64,000 nt of DNA from Virgisporangium aliadipatigenens (GCF_016863615.1 NZ_BOPF01000039.1:1-64000); one strand, 5' to 3'; positions 38,322 to 47,292 are shown, numbered from the stretch's first letter. Made by a program: numbers and translations. The notes: a model not told the origin generated them from the sequence alone.

Positions 38322-38657
38322 TCAGTCGAGCAGGTAGGGGCCCTGGGTGACGGCCAGTCGGGCACGGCGCATGCCACTGCGGTAGGCGATGGCCCAGCCG
38401 TCGTCGCCCTGGGGCAGCTGAGCGATGTCCGCGTCGGCGACGGCGATCTCCCGGTCGACGTCGGCGAGCACGCGGCGCCGTTCGGCCCGGCGGGCGTCCT
38501 CCACCCAGGAGGCGAGGATCAGGATCGCGCGCGGGTTCATCCGCCAGGCGAGGACAGCGTCGCGCTTGTCGTAGACGGTGGTGACGTCGCGCATCGCGTG
38601 GGCGAGCACCTCCGCCGCACCGGCCTCGGAGATCGGCGGCCTCTTCGTGGTCGTCAT
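38322..38657 (-). CDS. 111-aa protein, paralogue of the 57.4-kb protein
   Basis: From ATG 38657 the protein begins MTTTKRPPISEAGAAEVLAH. It shares with the product of 57361-57882 the N-terminal AAEVLAHA-R, YDKRDAVLAWR, LxLASWxEDARRxER and YRSGM blocks, but lacks that protein's C-terminal extension. It is helical and soluble with no catalytic motif. Both copies lie beside HTH-TPR-like regulators; this one is divergent from the regulator at 38761 over 103 bp. Function unknown, and I do not recognise a named family. Confidence 0.65.
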   Translation of the reverse strand: MTTTKRPPISEAGAAEVLAHAMRDVTTVYDKRDAVLAWRMNPRAILILASWVEDARRAERRRVLADVDREIAVADADIAQLPQGDDGWAIAYRSGMRRARLAVTQGPYLLD

Positions 38658-38712
38658 GCCGAGCGATCGTGGCGGATATCGGGCCGCCGGCGCAGGTGCC
38701 ACGGTGGGGACA

Positions 38713-38734
38713 TCCGCTGTCACCTTCCGCTGTC
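38713..38734 (+). promoter_or_regulatory. Direct-repeat operator candidate
   Basis: TCCGCTGTC occurs at 38713-38721 and 38726-38734, a 13-bp period, in the middle of the divergent intergenic region. It is a plausible binding site for the regulator encoded at 38761. Confidence 0.45.
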
Positions 38735-38760
38735 CTGCGCCGCGCGCGAGACTGGGCCGC

Positions 38761-39975
38761 ATGGGCGACGACCGGCCCCCGTGGGCCCGACGGCTACGCG
38801 CGGAACGCCTCGCCCGAAGCTGGTCACAGGCCGACGTGGTGCGTGCGCTGGCCGCCCACGGAAATCTCGCCGGCCACGACTCGCTCGTGCGCCAGTGGAA
38901 GCGCTGGGAGTCCGGCGAGGTGCACCCGGGTCCGTTCCACCAGCGGATCATCGCGCGGACCTTCGGGACCGCCACGGCCGTGATCTTCCCGCCCGAGCGC
39001 GATGACCCCCGTCCGACGGCCGACGCCGAGCTGTCCACGGTCGAGGTCCTCGAACGCATCCGCGCCTCCGCCGTCGACCAGGCGACCATCGACGCGCTGC
39101 GGCACACGGTGCAGCGGCTCAGCCGCGAGTACTCGCACGCCTCCCCGGCGCCGCTCCGCGACGAGGCCCAGCGCTGGCTGTCCCGCTTGACCGGATTGCT
39201 CGACCGGCGACTCAGCCTCGCCCAACACCGGGAGGTGCTCGTTCTCGCCGGGCGGCTGGCGCTGCTGGTGGGCTGCGTCGAGTACGACCTGGACCGGCGC
39301 GCCGACGCGGAGGCGACCCGCCGTGCCGCGCACTCGCTCGGCAAGGAGGCCGGGAGCGCGGATGTGGTCGGCTGGGCGCACGAGATGAGTGCCTGGTTCG
39401 CGCTGACCCAGGATCGCTGCCGCGCGGCGATCGCCGCTACCGATGCCGGCCTCGACGCCGTCGACCTCTCGCACAGCGTCGGGGTGCAACTGCTGGCGCA
39501 GCGTGCCCGGGCGTGGGCCCGCCTCGGCGACCGGCGCGAGGTCGAGATCTCCCTGGATCGCGGCCGGGCGCTGCTGGACTCGCTGCCCTACCCCGAGGAC
39601 GTCGACGATCACTTCGTCGTGGACCCCGCCAAGTGGGACTTCTACATCACCGACTGCTATCGCGATCTCGGCGAGGACACGCTTGCCGCCATGTACGCCC
39701 ACGAGGTGCTGCGCACGTCGACCGATCCGACGGGTGCGCTGATCAAACCGATGCGCGCGGCGGAGGCACGTATCACGCTCGGCGTCGTGGCCGCGCGGGC
39801 CGGTGAACTGGAGGAGGCGCTCGCCGAGGGCGAACGGGCGCTGTCGCACGGCCGCCGTTCGTTGCCGGGCCTGCTGATGCGATCCCGCACGCTGGCCGCC
39901 GCGCTGCGTAAGCGCTTCCCGGGAGAGCGTGCCGTGGACGAATTCACGGAGCGGCTGCGCGCGCTCGCGTCCTGA
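38761..39975 (+). CDS. HTH regulator with TPR-like C-terminal domain
   Basis: A 404-aa protein. Residues about 8-65 form an XRE-like HTH (LRAERLARSWSQADVVRALAAHG, then SLVRQWKRWESGEVHP; residues about 10-32 and 40-55). The remaining 330 residues are Ala/Leu/Arg-rich helical repeats of TPR type. Such HTH-TPR proteins are abundant in actinomycetes and usually regulate a neighbouring gene in response to a small ligand or peptide. It is divergent from the 111-aa protein gene with a direct repeat between them. No clear Shine-Dalgarno is present. Confidence 0.75.
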   Translation: MGDDRPPWARRLRAERLARSWSQADVVRALAAHGNLAGHDSLVRQWKRWESGEVHPGPFHQRIIARTFGTATAVIFPPERDDPRPTADAELSTVEVLERIRASAVDQATIDALRHTVQRLSREYSHASPAPLRDEAQRWLSRLTGLLDRRLSLAQHREVLVLAGRLALLVGCVEYDLDRRADAEATRRAAHSLGKEAGSADVVGWAHEMSAWFALTQDRCRAAIAATDAGLDAVDLSHSVGVQLLAQRARAWARLGDRREVEISLDRGRALLDSLPYPEDVDDHFVVDPAKWDFYITDCYRDLGEDTLAAMYAHEVLRTSTDPTGALIKPMRAAEARITLGVVAARAGELEEALAEGERALSHGRRSLPGLLMRSRTLAAALRKRFPGERAVDEFTERLRALAS

Positions 39976-39984
39976 CCGACGGAT

Positions 39985-40057
39985 GATCGTGGATCTTGGT
40001 GCACGAGGGTTGATCCACTGCGCCGGAGGCAGCACTGGTGCTCCACGATCCACGATC
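39985..40057. repeat. Intergenic palindromic element (REP-like)
   Basis: GATCGTGGATC (39985-39995) is the exact reverse complement of GATCCACGATC (40047-40057). A related GATCCAC (40012-40018) and a small hairpin CTGC/GCAG lie inside. It fills most of the 155-bp gap between the regulator and the EndoQ-UvrD gene. It may be a dispersed extragenic palindrome of the genome; a second copy is not in this window. Confidence 0.55.
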
Positions 40058-40130
40058 TTCACCCTGGGGAGCACGCCCCGACCGGCGTGGCGGTGTCGGC
40101 CGCCGGGACGCGGGCGTGACATCATGCGCT

Positions 40131-43100
40131 GTGCCTCCGGACAGCGTCGGAACTTTCGTTGCGGACCTGCACATCCACTCGAAGTACTCGCGCGCGTGCA
40201 GTCGCGATCTCGACCTGGACAACCTGACCTGGTGGGCCAGGCGCAAGGGCATCACCCTGCTGGGCACCGGCGACTTCACGCATCCGGCGTGGTTCGACCA
40301 TCTGCGGGATGCGCTCGTGCCGGCCGAGCCCGGCCTGTATCAGCTCGCCCCGGAACGCGCCGAGGCGATCGCCCGCAAGCTGCCGCCGGTCCTGGCGAGC
40401 GCGGATCAGCCGGTGCGGTTCCAGCTGTCGGTGGAGATCTCCACGATCTACAAGCGTGGCGACAAGACGCGCAAGGTGCACCACCTGATCTACCTGCCGG
40501 ACTTCGAGGCGGTGCAGCGGTTCAACACGGCGTTGGGGCGGATCGGCAATCTCGGCTCCGACGGGCGGCCGATCCTCGGGCTGGACTCGCGGGACCTGCT
40601 GGAGATCACGCTGGAGGCGAGCCCGGACGGGTACCTGGTGCCGGCGCACATCTGGACGCCGTGGTTCAGCGCGCTCGGTTCGAAGTCGGGTTTCGACGCC
40701 ATCGCCGACTGCTACGCCGACCTGGCCCACCACATCTTCGCCGTCGAGACGGGCCTCTCCTCCGACCCGGAGATGAACTGGCGGGTCTCCTCGCTCGACA
40801 ACTACCGCCTGGTGTCGAACTCCGACGCGCACTCGCCGCCGGCCCTGGCCCGCGAGGCGACGCTGTTCAGTACCGCGCTGGACTACTTCGCCGTGCGCGA
40901 GGCGATGCGCACCGGCGAGGGACTCAGCGGCACGATCGAGTTCTTCCCCGAGGAGGGGAAGTACCACGCGGACGGGCACCGCGCCTGCGACGTCAACTGG
41001 CAGCCGGCGCAGACCCGCGAGGCACAGGGGCGCTGCCCGGTCTGCGGCAAGCCGCTGACGGTGGGCGTTCTGCACCGGGTGGAGGAGTTGGCGGACCGGC
41101 CGGAGGGCTACGAACCCCAGGGAGCCCCGGACGTCACGCACCTGATCCAGCTGGCCGAGATCCTCGGCGAGGTCAACCGGGTCGGGCCGAAGTCGAAGAC
41201 GGTCGAGACGCAGCTGCGTTCGATGGTGTCGACGCTCGGCCCCGAGCTGGGGATCCTGCGCGACGTGCCGCTCGACGACGTGACCCGCGCCGGCGGCGAA
41301 CTCGTCGGCGAGGCCATCGGCCGGTTGCGTCGCCGCGAGGTGCACCGCGTCCCCGGATACGACGGCGAGTACGGGGTCATCCGCCTGTTCGAGGACGCCG
41401 AACTGCGCACCGACGGCGCGGACACGCTGTTCGACGTGGCGCCGGTGCCGAAGCAGCGCACGGCCGAACCCAAGCCGAAGGCGCCCCGCGTGAAGGCCGA
41501 GCCGCCCGCGCCGCCTCCCCCGCCGCCGCCCGCCGTCTCCCCGCACCGGGAGTGGGAGCCCATGCTGGCCGGCATGGAGGAGGTCGGCACCGGGCTGCTC
41601 GACCGGCTGGACGCGTTGCAGCGGGTCGCGGCGGCCGCGCCCGGTGGGCCGGTGCTGATCGTGGCCGGCCCCGGGACGGGCAAGACGCGCACGCTGACCC
41701 ACCGGGTGGCGTACGTCTGCGCCGAGCTGGGCGTCTACCCCGAACGCTGCCTCGCGATCACGTTCACCCGCCGGGCCGCGGAGGAGCTGCGCGAACGCCT
41801 CGACGGCCTGCTCGGTCCGGTGAGCGCCGACGTGACCGTGGCGACGTTCCACAGCCTGGGCCTGTCGATCCTGCGGGAGAACGCCGCCGCCGTGGGCCTG
41901 TCGCCGGAGTTCCGCATCGCGGAGGAGTCGGAGCGGATCACGGCGCTGATCGAGTCCGGCGCCGCGAGCACCGAACGCGAGGCCCGCAAGCTGATCACCA
42001 ACGGCGTCCCGGGTGAGCACACAGCCGCGTACGCGAAGGCGATGCGGGCCCGCGATCTGGTGGATCTCGACGAGCTGCTGACGCTCCCGGTGGCGCTGCT
42101 GCGCGACGACCGGAAGGCGAAGCAGCGCTACCGCGAGCGCTTCGAGTGGATCTTCGTCGACGAGTACCAGGACGTCGACCCCGTGCAGTACGAACTGCTG
42201 CGCCTGCTCTGCCCGCCGGACGGCAACCTGACCGCGATCGGGGACCCGGACCAGGCGATCTACTCGTTCCGCGGTGCCGACGTCGGCTACTTCCTGCGCT
42301 TCTCGCAGGACTTCGAGGACGCCCGCACGGTGCGCCTGACCAGGAACTACCGCTCGTCCGCGCCGATCCTCGCCGCGGCCGTCCAGGCGATCGCCCCGTC
42401 GTCACTGGTGCCGGGGCGGCGCCTCGACCCCGCCCGGGTCGACCCCGAGGCGCCCCAGATCGCCCTCTATCCGGCCGGGTCGGTGGACGACGAGGCGGCC
42501 TTCGTTGCCCGTTCCATCGATGAATTGGTGGGTGGGACGTCGCACCGCACGGTCGACTCGCGGGCGGCGACCCCGGACGGCGTCGGTTTTTCCGACATCG
42601 CGGTCCTGTACCGGACGGACGGGCAGGCGGCGGCGGTCGTGGACGCGCTGTCGCGGGCCGGGATCCCGGTCCAGAAGCGCTCGCACGACCGGCTGCGGGA
42701 CCGCCCGGGCGTCGCGGTGATCGCGCAGGAGCTGCGCTTCGCGAGCGGGCTCGGGGGCTCGATCGCGGCCCGGATCCGGCTGACCGCCCAGGTCCTGACC
42801 GAGCGGCCGGCGCTGGACGCCGCGGTCCCGCCGGAGGACCTGTGGTCGGCGGTCGAGCTGCTCACCCCCCTCGCGGCCCGCTGCGGCGACGATCTACCTA
42901 CCTTCCTGGGGGAACTGGCAACCGGCGCCGAGGTGGACGCGTGGGACCCGCGCGCCGACCGGGTGACCCTGTTGACGCTGCACGCGTCGAAGGGCCTGGA
43001 GTTCCCGGTGGTGTTCCTCGTGGGCTGCGAGGACGGCCTCGTCCCGCTGCGCCGGCCGGGGAAGCCGCTGACGCCCGACGAGGAGGCCGAGGAGCGCCGG

Positions 43101-43292
43101 CTCTTCTTCGTGGGGCTGACCCGCGCGCAGGACCGCCTGTTCGTGTCGCACGCCAGGCGCAGGTTCCGCCACGGCGCCGAACGCGACATGCCCGTCACGC
43201 CGTTCCTGGCCCCGATCGACGCCGGCCTCTTCGAACGGCGGGGCGCCGATGCCCCGAAACGCCCGAAGGACCGCCAACTCCGCCTGATCTGA
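40131..43292 (+). CDS. EndoQ-like PHP nuclease fused to UvrD/Rep helicase
   Basis: A 1053-aa protein from GTG 40131 (GTG 40116 is an alternative). Residues about 10-400 are a TIGR00375/EndoQ-type PHP domain: DLHIHSKYSRA metal motif (D12, H14, H16), GTGDFTH, SVEISTIY, SNSDAHSP, and the zinc-finger-like RCPVCGKPLTVGVLHRV. EndoQ cuts DNA 5' to deaminated bases and abasic sites. After a Pro-rich linker (about 450-470) comes a superfamily 1A helicase: GPGTGKT (K518), TFTRRAAEELRER, FVDEYQDVDPVQ, GDPDQAIYSFRGA, LTLHASKGLEFPVVF and GLTRAQDRL. The fusion suggests lesion incision coupled to strand unwinding. Confidence 0.88.
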   Translation: MPPDSVGTFVADLHIHSKYSRACSRDLDLDNLTWWARRKGITLLGTGDFTHPAWFDHLRDALVPAEPGLYQLAPERAEAIARKLPPVLASADQPVRFQLSVEISTIYKRGDKTRKVHHLIYLPDFEAVQRFNTALGRIGNLGSDGRPILGLDSRDLLEITLEASPDGYLVPAHIWTPWFSALGSKSGFDAIADCYADLAHHIFAVETGLSSDPEMNWRVSSLDNYRLVSNSDAHSPPALAREATLFSTALDYFAVREAMRTGEGLSGTIEFFPEEGKYHADGHRACDVNWQPAQTREAQGRCPVCGKPLTVGVLHRVEELADRPEGYEPQGAPDVTHLIQLAEILGEVNRVGPKSKTVETQLRSMVSTLGPELGILRDVPLDDVTRAGGELVGEAIGRLRRREVHRVPGYDGEYGVIRLFEDAELRTDGADTLFDVAPVPKQRTAEPKPKAPRVKAEPPAPPPPPPPAVSPHREWEPMLAGMEEVGTGLLDRLDALQRVAAAAPGGPVLIVAGPGTGKTRTLTHRVAYVCAELGVYPERCLAITFTRRAAEELRERLDGLLGPVSADVTVATFHSLGLSILRENAAAVGLSPEFRIAEESERITALIESGAASTEREARKLITNGVPGEHTAAYAKAMRARDLVDLDELLTLPVALLRDDRKAKQRYRERFEWIFVDEYQDVDPVQYELLRLLCPPDGNLTAIGDPDQAIYSFRGADVGYFLRFSQDFEDARTVRLTRNYRSSAPILAAAVQAIAPSSLVPGRRLDPARVDPEAPQIALYPAGSVDDEAAFVARSIDELVGGTSHRTVDSRAATPDGVGFSDIAVLYRTDGQAAAVVDALSRAGIPVQKRSHDRLRDRPGVAVIAQELRFASGLGGSIAARIRLTAQVLTERPALDAAVPPEDLWSAVELLTPLAARCGDDLPTFLGELATGAEVDAWDPRADRVTLLTLHASKGLEFPVVFLVGCEDGLVPLRRPGKPLTPDEEAEERRLFFVGLTRAQDRLFVSHARRRFRHGAERDMPVTPFLAPIDAGLFERRGADAPKRPKDRQLRLI

Positions 43293-43296
43293 GTGG

Positions 43297-44262
43297 TCAG
43301 CGGCGTTCGGTGGAGACGACCAGGGCCACGCCGGCGATGATCACTGCGCCGGACGCGATGATCGCCGGGGTGATCGGCTCGGCGACGAAGAGCGCGCCCA
43401 ACGCGACCGCCACGACGGGGTTCACGTACGCGTACGTGGCCGTGAGCGAGATCGGCGCGCTCTGCAGCAGCCACACGTACGCCGTGAACGCCACCAGCGA
43501 GCCCGCGATCACCAGGTAGGCCAGCGCCGCCCACGATCGCGCGGAGACGTCCCACCCGCTGAGCGGTTCCCCCGAAAGAACCCCGCCCAGCAGCAGCACA
43601 GACCCACCGACCAGCGACTCGTAGACGGTCGCCACGAAGGGATCGGCCGGCAACGGCAGGTACTTCGACGCGAACGACCCCGTCGCCCAGCACGTGGCGG
43701 CCCCGAGCACGATGAACGCCCCCACGACCGGCACCTCCCCGGTCCGCCCGCTGAACCACACCAGCCCGGCCAACCCGCCGAACCCGACCAGCACCCCGGC
43801 GAACGTCTTCACCCCCGGCCGGTCCCCGCTGGCGGCGCGCATCACCACGACCAGCAGCGGCACGAGCGCGACGAGCAGGGCGGCGACGCCGGACGGCACC
43901 GGCCCACCGGGCGGGTCGGCCTCGGCGAAGACGACGACCCCGTTGCCGAAGGCCAGCAGCAGCGAGCCCACGAGCCCGGCGGCGAGGAACTGCCGCACAC
44001 TCACCCGTAGGCGGCGAACCCCACCCCGAACGGCGAGAATCGCGGCCAGGATTCCGCTGGCTAGGACAAACCGTATACCGGCGGACAACAACGGCGGTAA
44101 GGTCTCGACGGCGATCCGGATCGCCAGGTATGTCGACCCCCAGACGACGTACACGATCAGTAGCGCCGTCCATACGGCCGCCCCGGAGGGCGGGGGCGCA
44201 ACCGGATCGGGCGAACTCGGGGCCGGATCGGCAACCGGAGTGCTATTGGTAGGCGGCTCCAT
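43297..44262 (-). CDS. EamA/DMT-family transporter
   Basis: A 321-aa membrane protein with about ten TM helices in two EamA repeats: VVWGSTYLAIRIAVETLPP in the first, and AYVWLLQSAPISLTATYAYVNPVVAV (about 258-283) in the second. The N-terminus (1-28) is Pro/Ser-rich and cytoplasmic. Family members export amino acids, nucleotides or drugs. The gene stands alone and is convergent with EndoQ-UvrD, 4 bp apart. Confidence 0.9.
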   Translation of the reverse strand: MEPPTNSTPVADPAPSSPDPVAPPPSGAAVWTALLIVYVVWGSTYLAIRIAVETLPPLLSAGIRFVLASGILAAILAVRGGVRRLRVSVRQFLAAGLVGSLLLAFGNGVVVFAEADPPGGPVPSGVAALLVALVPLLVVVMRAASGDRPGVKTFAGVLVGFGGLAGLVWFSGRTGEVPVVGAFIVLGAATCWATGSFASKYLPLPADPFVATVYESLVGGSVLLLGGVLSGEPLSGWDVSARSWAALAYLVIAGSLVAFTAYVWLLQSAPISLTATYAYVNPVVAVALGALFVAEPITPAIIASGAVIIAGVALVVSTERR

Positions 44263-44356
44263 CGCTGATCCACGCTACGGTGACCGGAGAAGCCGTGTCC
44301 CGCGTTCCGTGACCGGTGTCTCAGCCGAACGGGCGTGGGTACAGAAGGGTATGCGG

Positions 44357-45823
44357 ATGTCGATGTACGGACCGCCCGGCGGACCGTACCCGGACCGGCG
44401 GGACGGCGAACGGGCGCCCCGCGAGCGGCGCGCCTGGGCCGACGCGGCCACCAGGGATGCTCCGCCGCGCCGCGAACCGCCCGCCGCGCCGCCGTCCGCA
44501 TCGTCGACCCCGGCCGGGCGGTCCGGCTTCCGGCCCACCGAGCCGGTCGGCTACCGGTACTCCGACGCCGGCCGCGGCGAACCCTTCGCCGGCGAGGCAT
44601 TTCCCGGTACGCCCTTCCCCGGTGAGTTCGACTTCGGCGGGCCGGACCGCGGCGGGCGTTTCCGCAACGCCGGCGACGACGGGCGCCGCGACCCCGGTGC
44701 CGATCCCCGGCGCGAGGCCGGCCGGCCCCGACACGCCGGCAATCCGGGAGCCGACGCCCCCGATGGCCTTCCCCGCGGCCCCGGCGCCGACTTCCGCCGC
44801 GGACCGGCCGACGCCGCCGGGCGCCGCGACGCCGGTGCCGATCTTCGACGCGAGCCGGACACGGCCTTCCGCCGCGACGCCGCCGCCCGCCGCGACCCGG
44901 CCGCGACGGCGCAGCGCCGGGAGCCGGTCGCCATGCGGCAGGACCGGGCGATGCGCCACGACTCCCCCGGCGGCGACCTCAGACGCGGCAGCACGTTCCG
45001 CCAGGACGGCGCTCCCGGCGGCAACGGCGGCGACCTGAGGCACGAGCGCTACGACCGCCGCGATTCCGGCGTCTCCGGCGGCGGCCCCTACGACGGCGGC
45101 AACTGGCCCGGCTGGGCCGACGGCGTGACCTGGCAGGACGACAGCCGCGCCCGGGGCAACGCGCGCGAATACGACCCGGGCCGCCCGGGTGGGCATGCCG
45201 TTCGGGATGTCGAGGACGGGACCGATCTGTACCGGGCCGGCTACGACTATCCGTCGGAGTGGGAGGATCCCGGCTTCGTCGAGCCCGGGTTCGTGGATCC
45301 GAGATATGGGCCGGGGCCGGACAAGCCGGGCGAGGTGTGGGCACCGGCCCGTGCGCCGGAGGGCGGCGGCGGGCGCGTCACCCGGTGGATCGTCGGTGTG
45401 CTGTGCCTGCTGGTGCTGGTCGCCGGGGGCGGCGTGGCGTACTACCTCATCGCGCGGGACCGTTCGGCGGGGGCGGGTGACACCGCCGGTCCGTCGCCGG
45501 CCGCGGAGCCGCCGGCGCAGGCGTCCGCCAAGGCGAGCGCGCCGCAGCCGTCCGCGGCGGCGTCACGCAGTTCGGCGGCGGGGCCGGCGGAGGATGCGCG
45601 CACCGCGAAGGTCGGCGACTGCCTCGTCAACAAGGGCACGGAGAGTAAGCCGGAAATGCGCCGCGTGACGTGCGCCGCGAACACCTACCAGGTGCTGAAG
45701 CGGATCGACGGCACCGCGGACAAGAGCAAGTGCGACGGCACGCCGAGCCTCACCGACTGGTACTTCTACGATCACCCGGACAACAGCCGGGACTTCGTGC
45801 TCTGCCTCAAGAAGCGGACCTGA
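44357..45823 (+). CDS. Disordered Arg/Asp/Pro-rich protein with one TM helix and an extracytoplasmic C-domain
   Basis: A 488-aa protein from ATG 44357 (GAAGGG 7 nt upstream; ATG 44351 is too close to it). Residues 1-340 are highly charged low-complexity sequence (RRD, RREP, GADxRR repeats). One TM helix lies at about 345-365 (IVGVLCLLVLVAGGGVAYYL). After a Ser/Ala/Pro linker comes a domain of about 75 residues with four cysteines (VGDCLVN, RVTCAAN, KCDGT, VLCLKK), resembling the small Cys-paired domain of the LppU/SCO3897 type. Function unknown. It is followed by a T-tailed terminator. Confidence 0.7.
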   Translation: MSMYGPPGGPYPDRRDGERAPRERRAWADAATRDAPPRREPPAAPPSASSTPAGRSGFRPTEPVGYRYSDAGRGEPFAGEAFPGTPFPGEFDFGGPDRGGRFRNAGDDGRRDPGADPRREAGRPRHAGNPGADAPDGLPRGPGADFRRGPADAAGRRDAGADLRREPDTAFRRDAAARRDPAATAQRREPVAMRQDRAMRHDSPGGDLRRGSTFRQDGAPGGNGGDLRHERYDRRDSGVSGGGPYDGGNWPGWADGVTWQDDSRARGNAREYDPGRPGGHAVRDVEDGTDLYRAGYDYPSEWEDPGFVEPGFVDPRYGPGPDKPGEVWAPARAPEGGGGRVTRWIVGVLCLLVLVAGGGVAYYLIARDRSAGAGDTAGPSPAAEPPAQASAKASAPQPSAAASRSSAAGPAEDARTAKVGDCLVNKGTESKPEMRRVTCAANTYQVLKRIDGTADKSKCDGTPSLTDWYFYDHPDNSRDFVLCLKKRT

Positions 45824-45841
45824 GGCGGCGCCGGAGCGGCG

Positions 45842-45862
45842 CGACACGCCGTGTCGGCTTTT
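45842..45862 (+). terminator. Intrinsic terminator with T-run
   Basis: CGACAC (45842-45847) pairs with GTGTCG (45851-45856) and is followed by TTTT (45859-45862), 19 bp after the stop of the disordered membrane-protein gene. Confidence 0.7.
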
Positions 45863-45970
45863 CCTGCCGGGTCGCTTTTGAAGCTTCGTACGGCTGTGCT
45901 AATCTCGCCGAGTCGCTTTCATCTGCGGCAGGACCTGCACCTTTGCCGTCCGCTACAGCCGTATAACGCT

Positions 45971-46080
45971 GTCTAGCGCTAACTTTAGACTGCCCGATAG
46001 AGCCCTCGCATGCCCCAAAACGAGGATGCTCTACCGGTATCTAGGCGTCTGGCTAGACAGCCGGATAGAGTCCTCGCGTG
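45971..46080 (+). promoter_or_regulatory. Duplicated 42-bp promoter/operator unit ending in start codons
   Basis: Unit 1 (45971-46012) and unit 2 (46039-46080) align without gaps at 29 of 42 positions, 68 bp apart. Each has TCTAG-N9-TAGAC, then GATAGAG, CCTCGC and an ATG or GTG. In unit 2, TAGAGT (46066-46071) lies 6 nt before the GTG of the AAA ATPase gene, a leaderless layout. The inverted TCTA/TAGA arms in each unit could bind a dimeric regulator. Unit 1 may drive a short non-conserved frame from 46010 or be an operator only. Confidence 0.55.
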
Positions 46081-47277
46081 GATCCGGTCCGTAACCCGTA
46101 TGCCCCTGGCGCCGGCCAACGCCCACCCGAGCTGGCCGGCCGGGACAGGGAGCTCGAGGTCTTCGACGTCGTTCTCGAACGCATCGCGCGTGGCCGCCCG
46201 GAGCGCTCACTCGTACTCGCGGGACTACGCGGTGTAGGCAAGACCGTTCTGCTCAACACGCTGCGCTCGCAGGCGTTCTCCCGTCGGTGGGGTGCCGGCA
46301 AGATCGAGGCGCGTCCCGATCAGTCCCTGCGCAGGCCCGTGGCGGCCGCCCTGCACATGGCGATCCGCGAGCTCGCCCCCCGGCACCGCGTCCCGGATCG
46401 GATCGACGACTTCCTGGGCGTGCTGAAGGCGTTCGGACAGAAATCGAATCCGACCGGAAAGCTGCGGGACCGGTGGCAGCCGGGGATCGACGTGCCCGCG
46501 GTCGCCGGGCGGGCCGACTCCGGCGACATCGAGATCGACCTGGTCGAACTCTTCACCGACGCCGCCGCGATCGCCACCGACCTGGGGACCGGCGTGGCGC
46601 TGTTCATCGACGAGATGCAGGACGTCGCGCCCGACGACCTCTCCGCGCTCTGCGCCGCCTGCCACGAACTGTCCCAGACCGGCGCGCCGCTCATCGTCGT
46701 CGGCGCCGGCCTGCCGCACCTGCCGGCCCTGCTCTCGGCGCAGAAGTCCTACTCGGAGCGGCTGTTCCGGTATCAGCGCATCGACCGGCTCGACCGGATC
46801 TCCGCCGATCTCGCGCTGACCGCGCCGGCCGAGCGGGAGGACGTCGAGTTCGAGGTCAAGGCGCTCGACGAGCTGTACGAGGCGTCCGGCGGCTACCCCT
46901 ACTTCGTGCAGGCGTACGGCAAGGCGACCTGGGACCACGCGCCCCGTTCGCCGATCACGGCGGCCGACGTGCGGGTCGCCGCGCCCGAGGCCGAGGCGGA
47001 ACTGGCGGTCGGCTTCTTCGGTTCGCGGTACGAGCGCGCCACCCCGGCCGAGCGCGAGTACCTGCGCAGCATGGCCCTGCTCGCGCCGAGCGACGACATG
47101 GCCGGTGCCGTCCCGACCGCGGAGATCGCGAGGTCGCTCGAGCGCAAGCCCGCGAGCCTCTCCCCGGCCCGCGACGCACTGATCAAGAAGGGCCTCATCT
47201 ATTCAGGGGAGCGCGGAACCGTAGCCTTTACCGTTCCCCACTTCGGTCGCTATCTCCGCAGCCAACCCACAGAGTAA
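46078..47277 (+). CDS. AAA ATPase of archaeal-ATPase/Orc-like type
   Basis: A 399-aa soluble P-loop ATPase: ELAGRDRELEVFDVVLERI, Walker A LRGVGKT (about 50-56), Walker B ALFIDEMQD (about 178-186), sensor-type VVGAGLPHLP, and a C-terminal winged-helix-like region (LERKPASLSPARDALIKKGLIY) plus basic end. The layout matches AAA_16/Orc1-Cdc6-like ATPases common in actinobacteria, whose roles are mostly unknown. GTG 46078 directly follows a leaderless-type promoter. It is convergent with the MoxR-VWA operon. Confidence 0.8.
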   Translation: MDPVRNPYAPGAGQRPPELAGRDRELEVFDVVLERIARGRPERSLVLAGLRGVGKTVLLNTLRSQAFSRRWGAGKIEARPDQSLRRPVAAALHMAIRELAPRHRVPDRIDDFLGVLKAFGQKSNPTGKLRDRWQPGIDVPAVAGRADSGDIEIDLVELFTDAAAIATDLGTGVALFIDEMQDVAPDDLSALCAACHELSQTGAPLIVVGAGLPHLPALLSAQKSYSERLFRYQRIDRLDRISADLALTAPAEREDVEFEVKALDELYEASGGYPYFVQAYGKATWDHAPRSPITAADVRVAAPEAEAELAVGFFGSRYERATPAEREYLRSMALLAPSDDMAGAVPTAEIARSLERKPASLSPARDALIKKGLIYSGERGTVAFTVPHFGRYLRSQPTE

Positions 47278-47292
47278 AGAGCTTCATTGCGA

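Noticed and set aside
46010-46237. 75-aa ORF starting in promoter unit 1 upstream of the AAA ATPase
   Set aside because: It runs out of frame through the ATPase N-terminus and has Ser/Arg-rich shadow composition; the start codon may simply be a relic of the duplicated unit.
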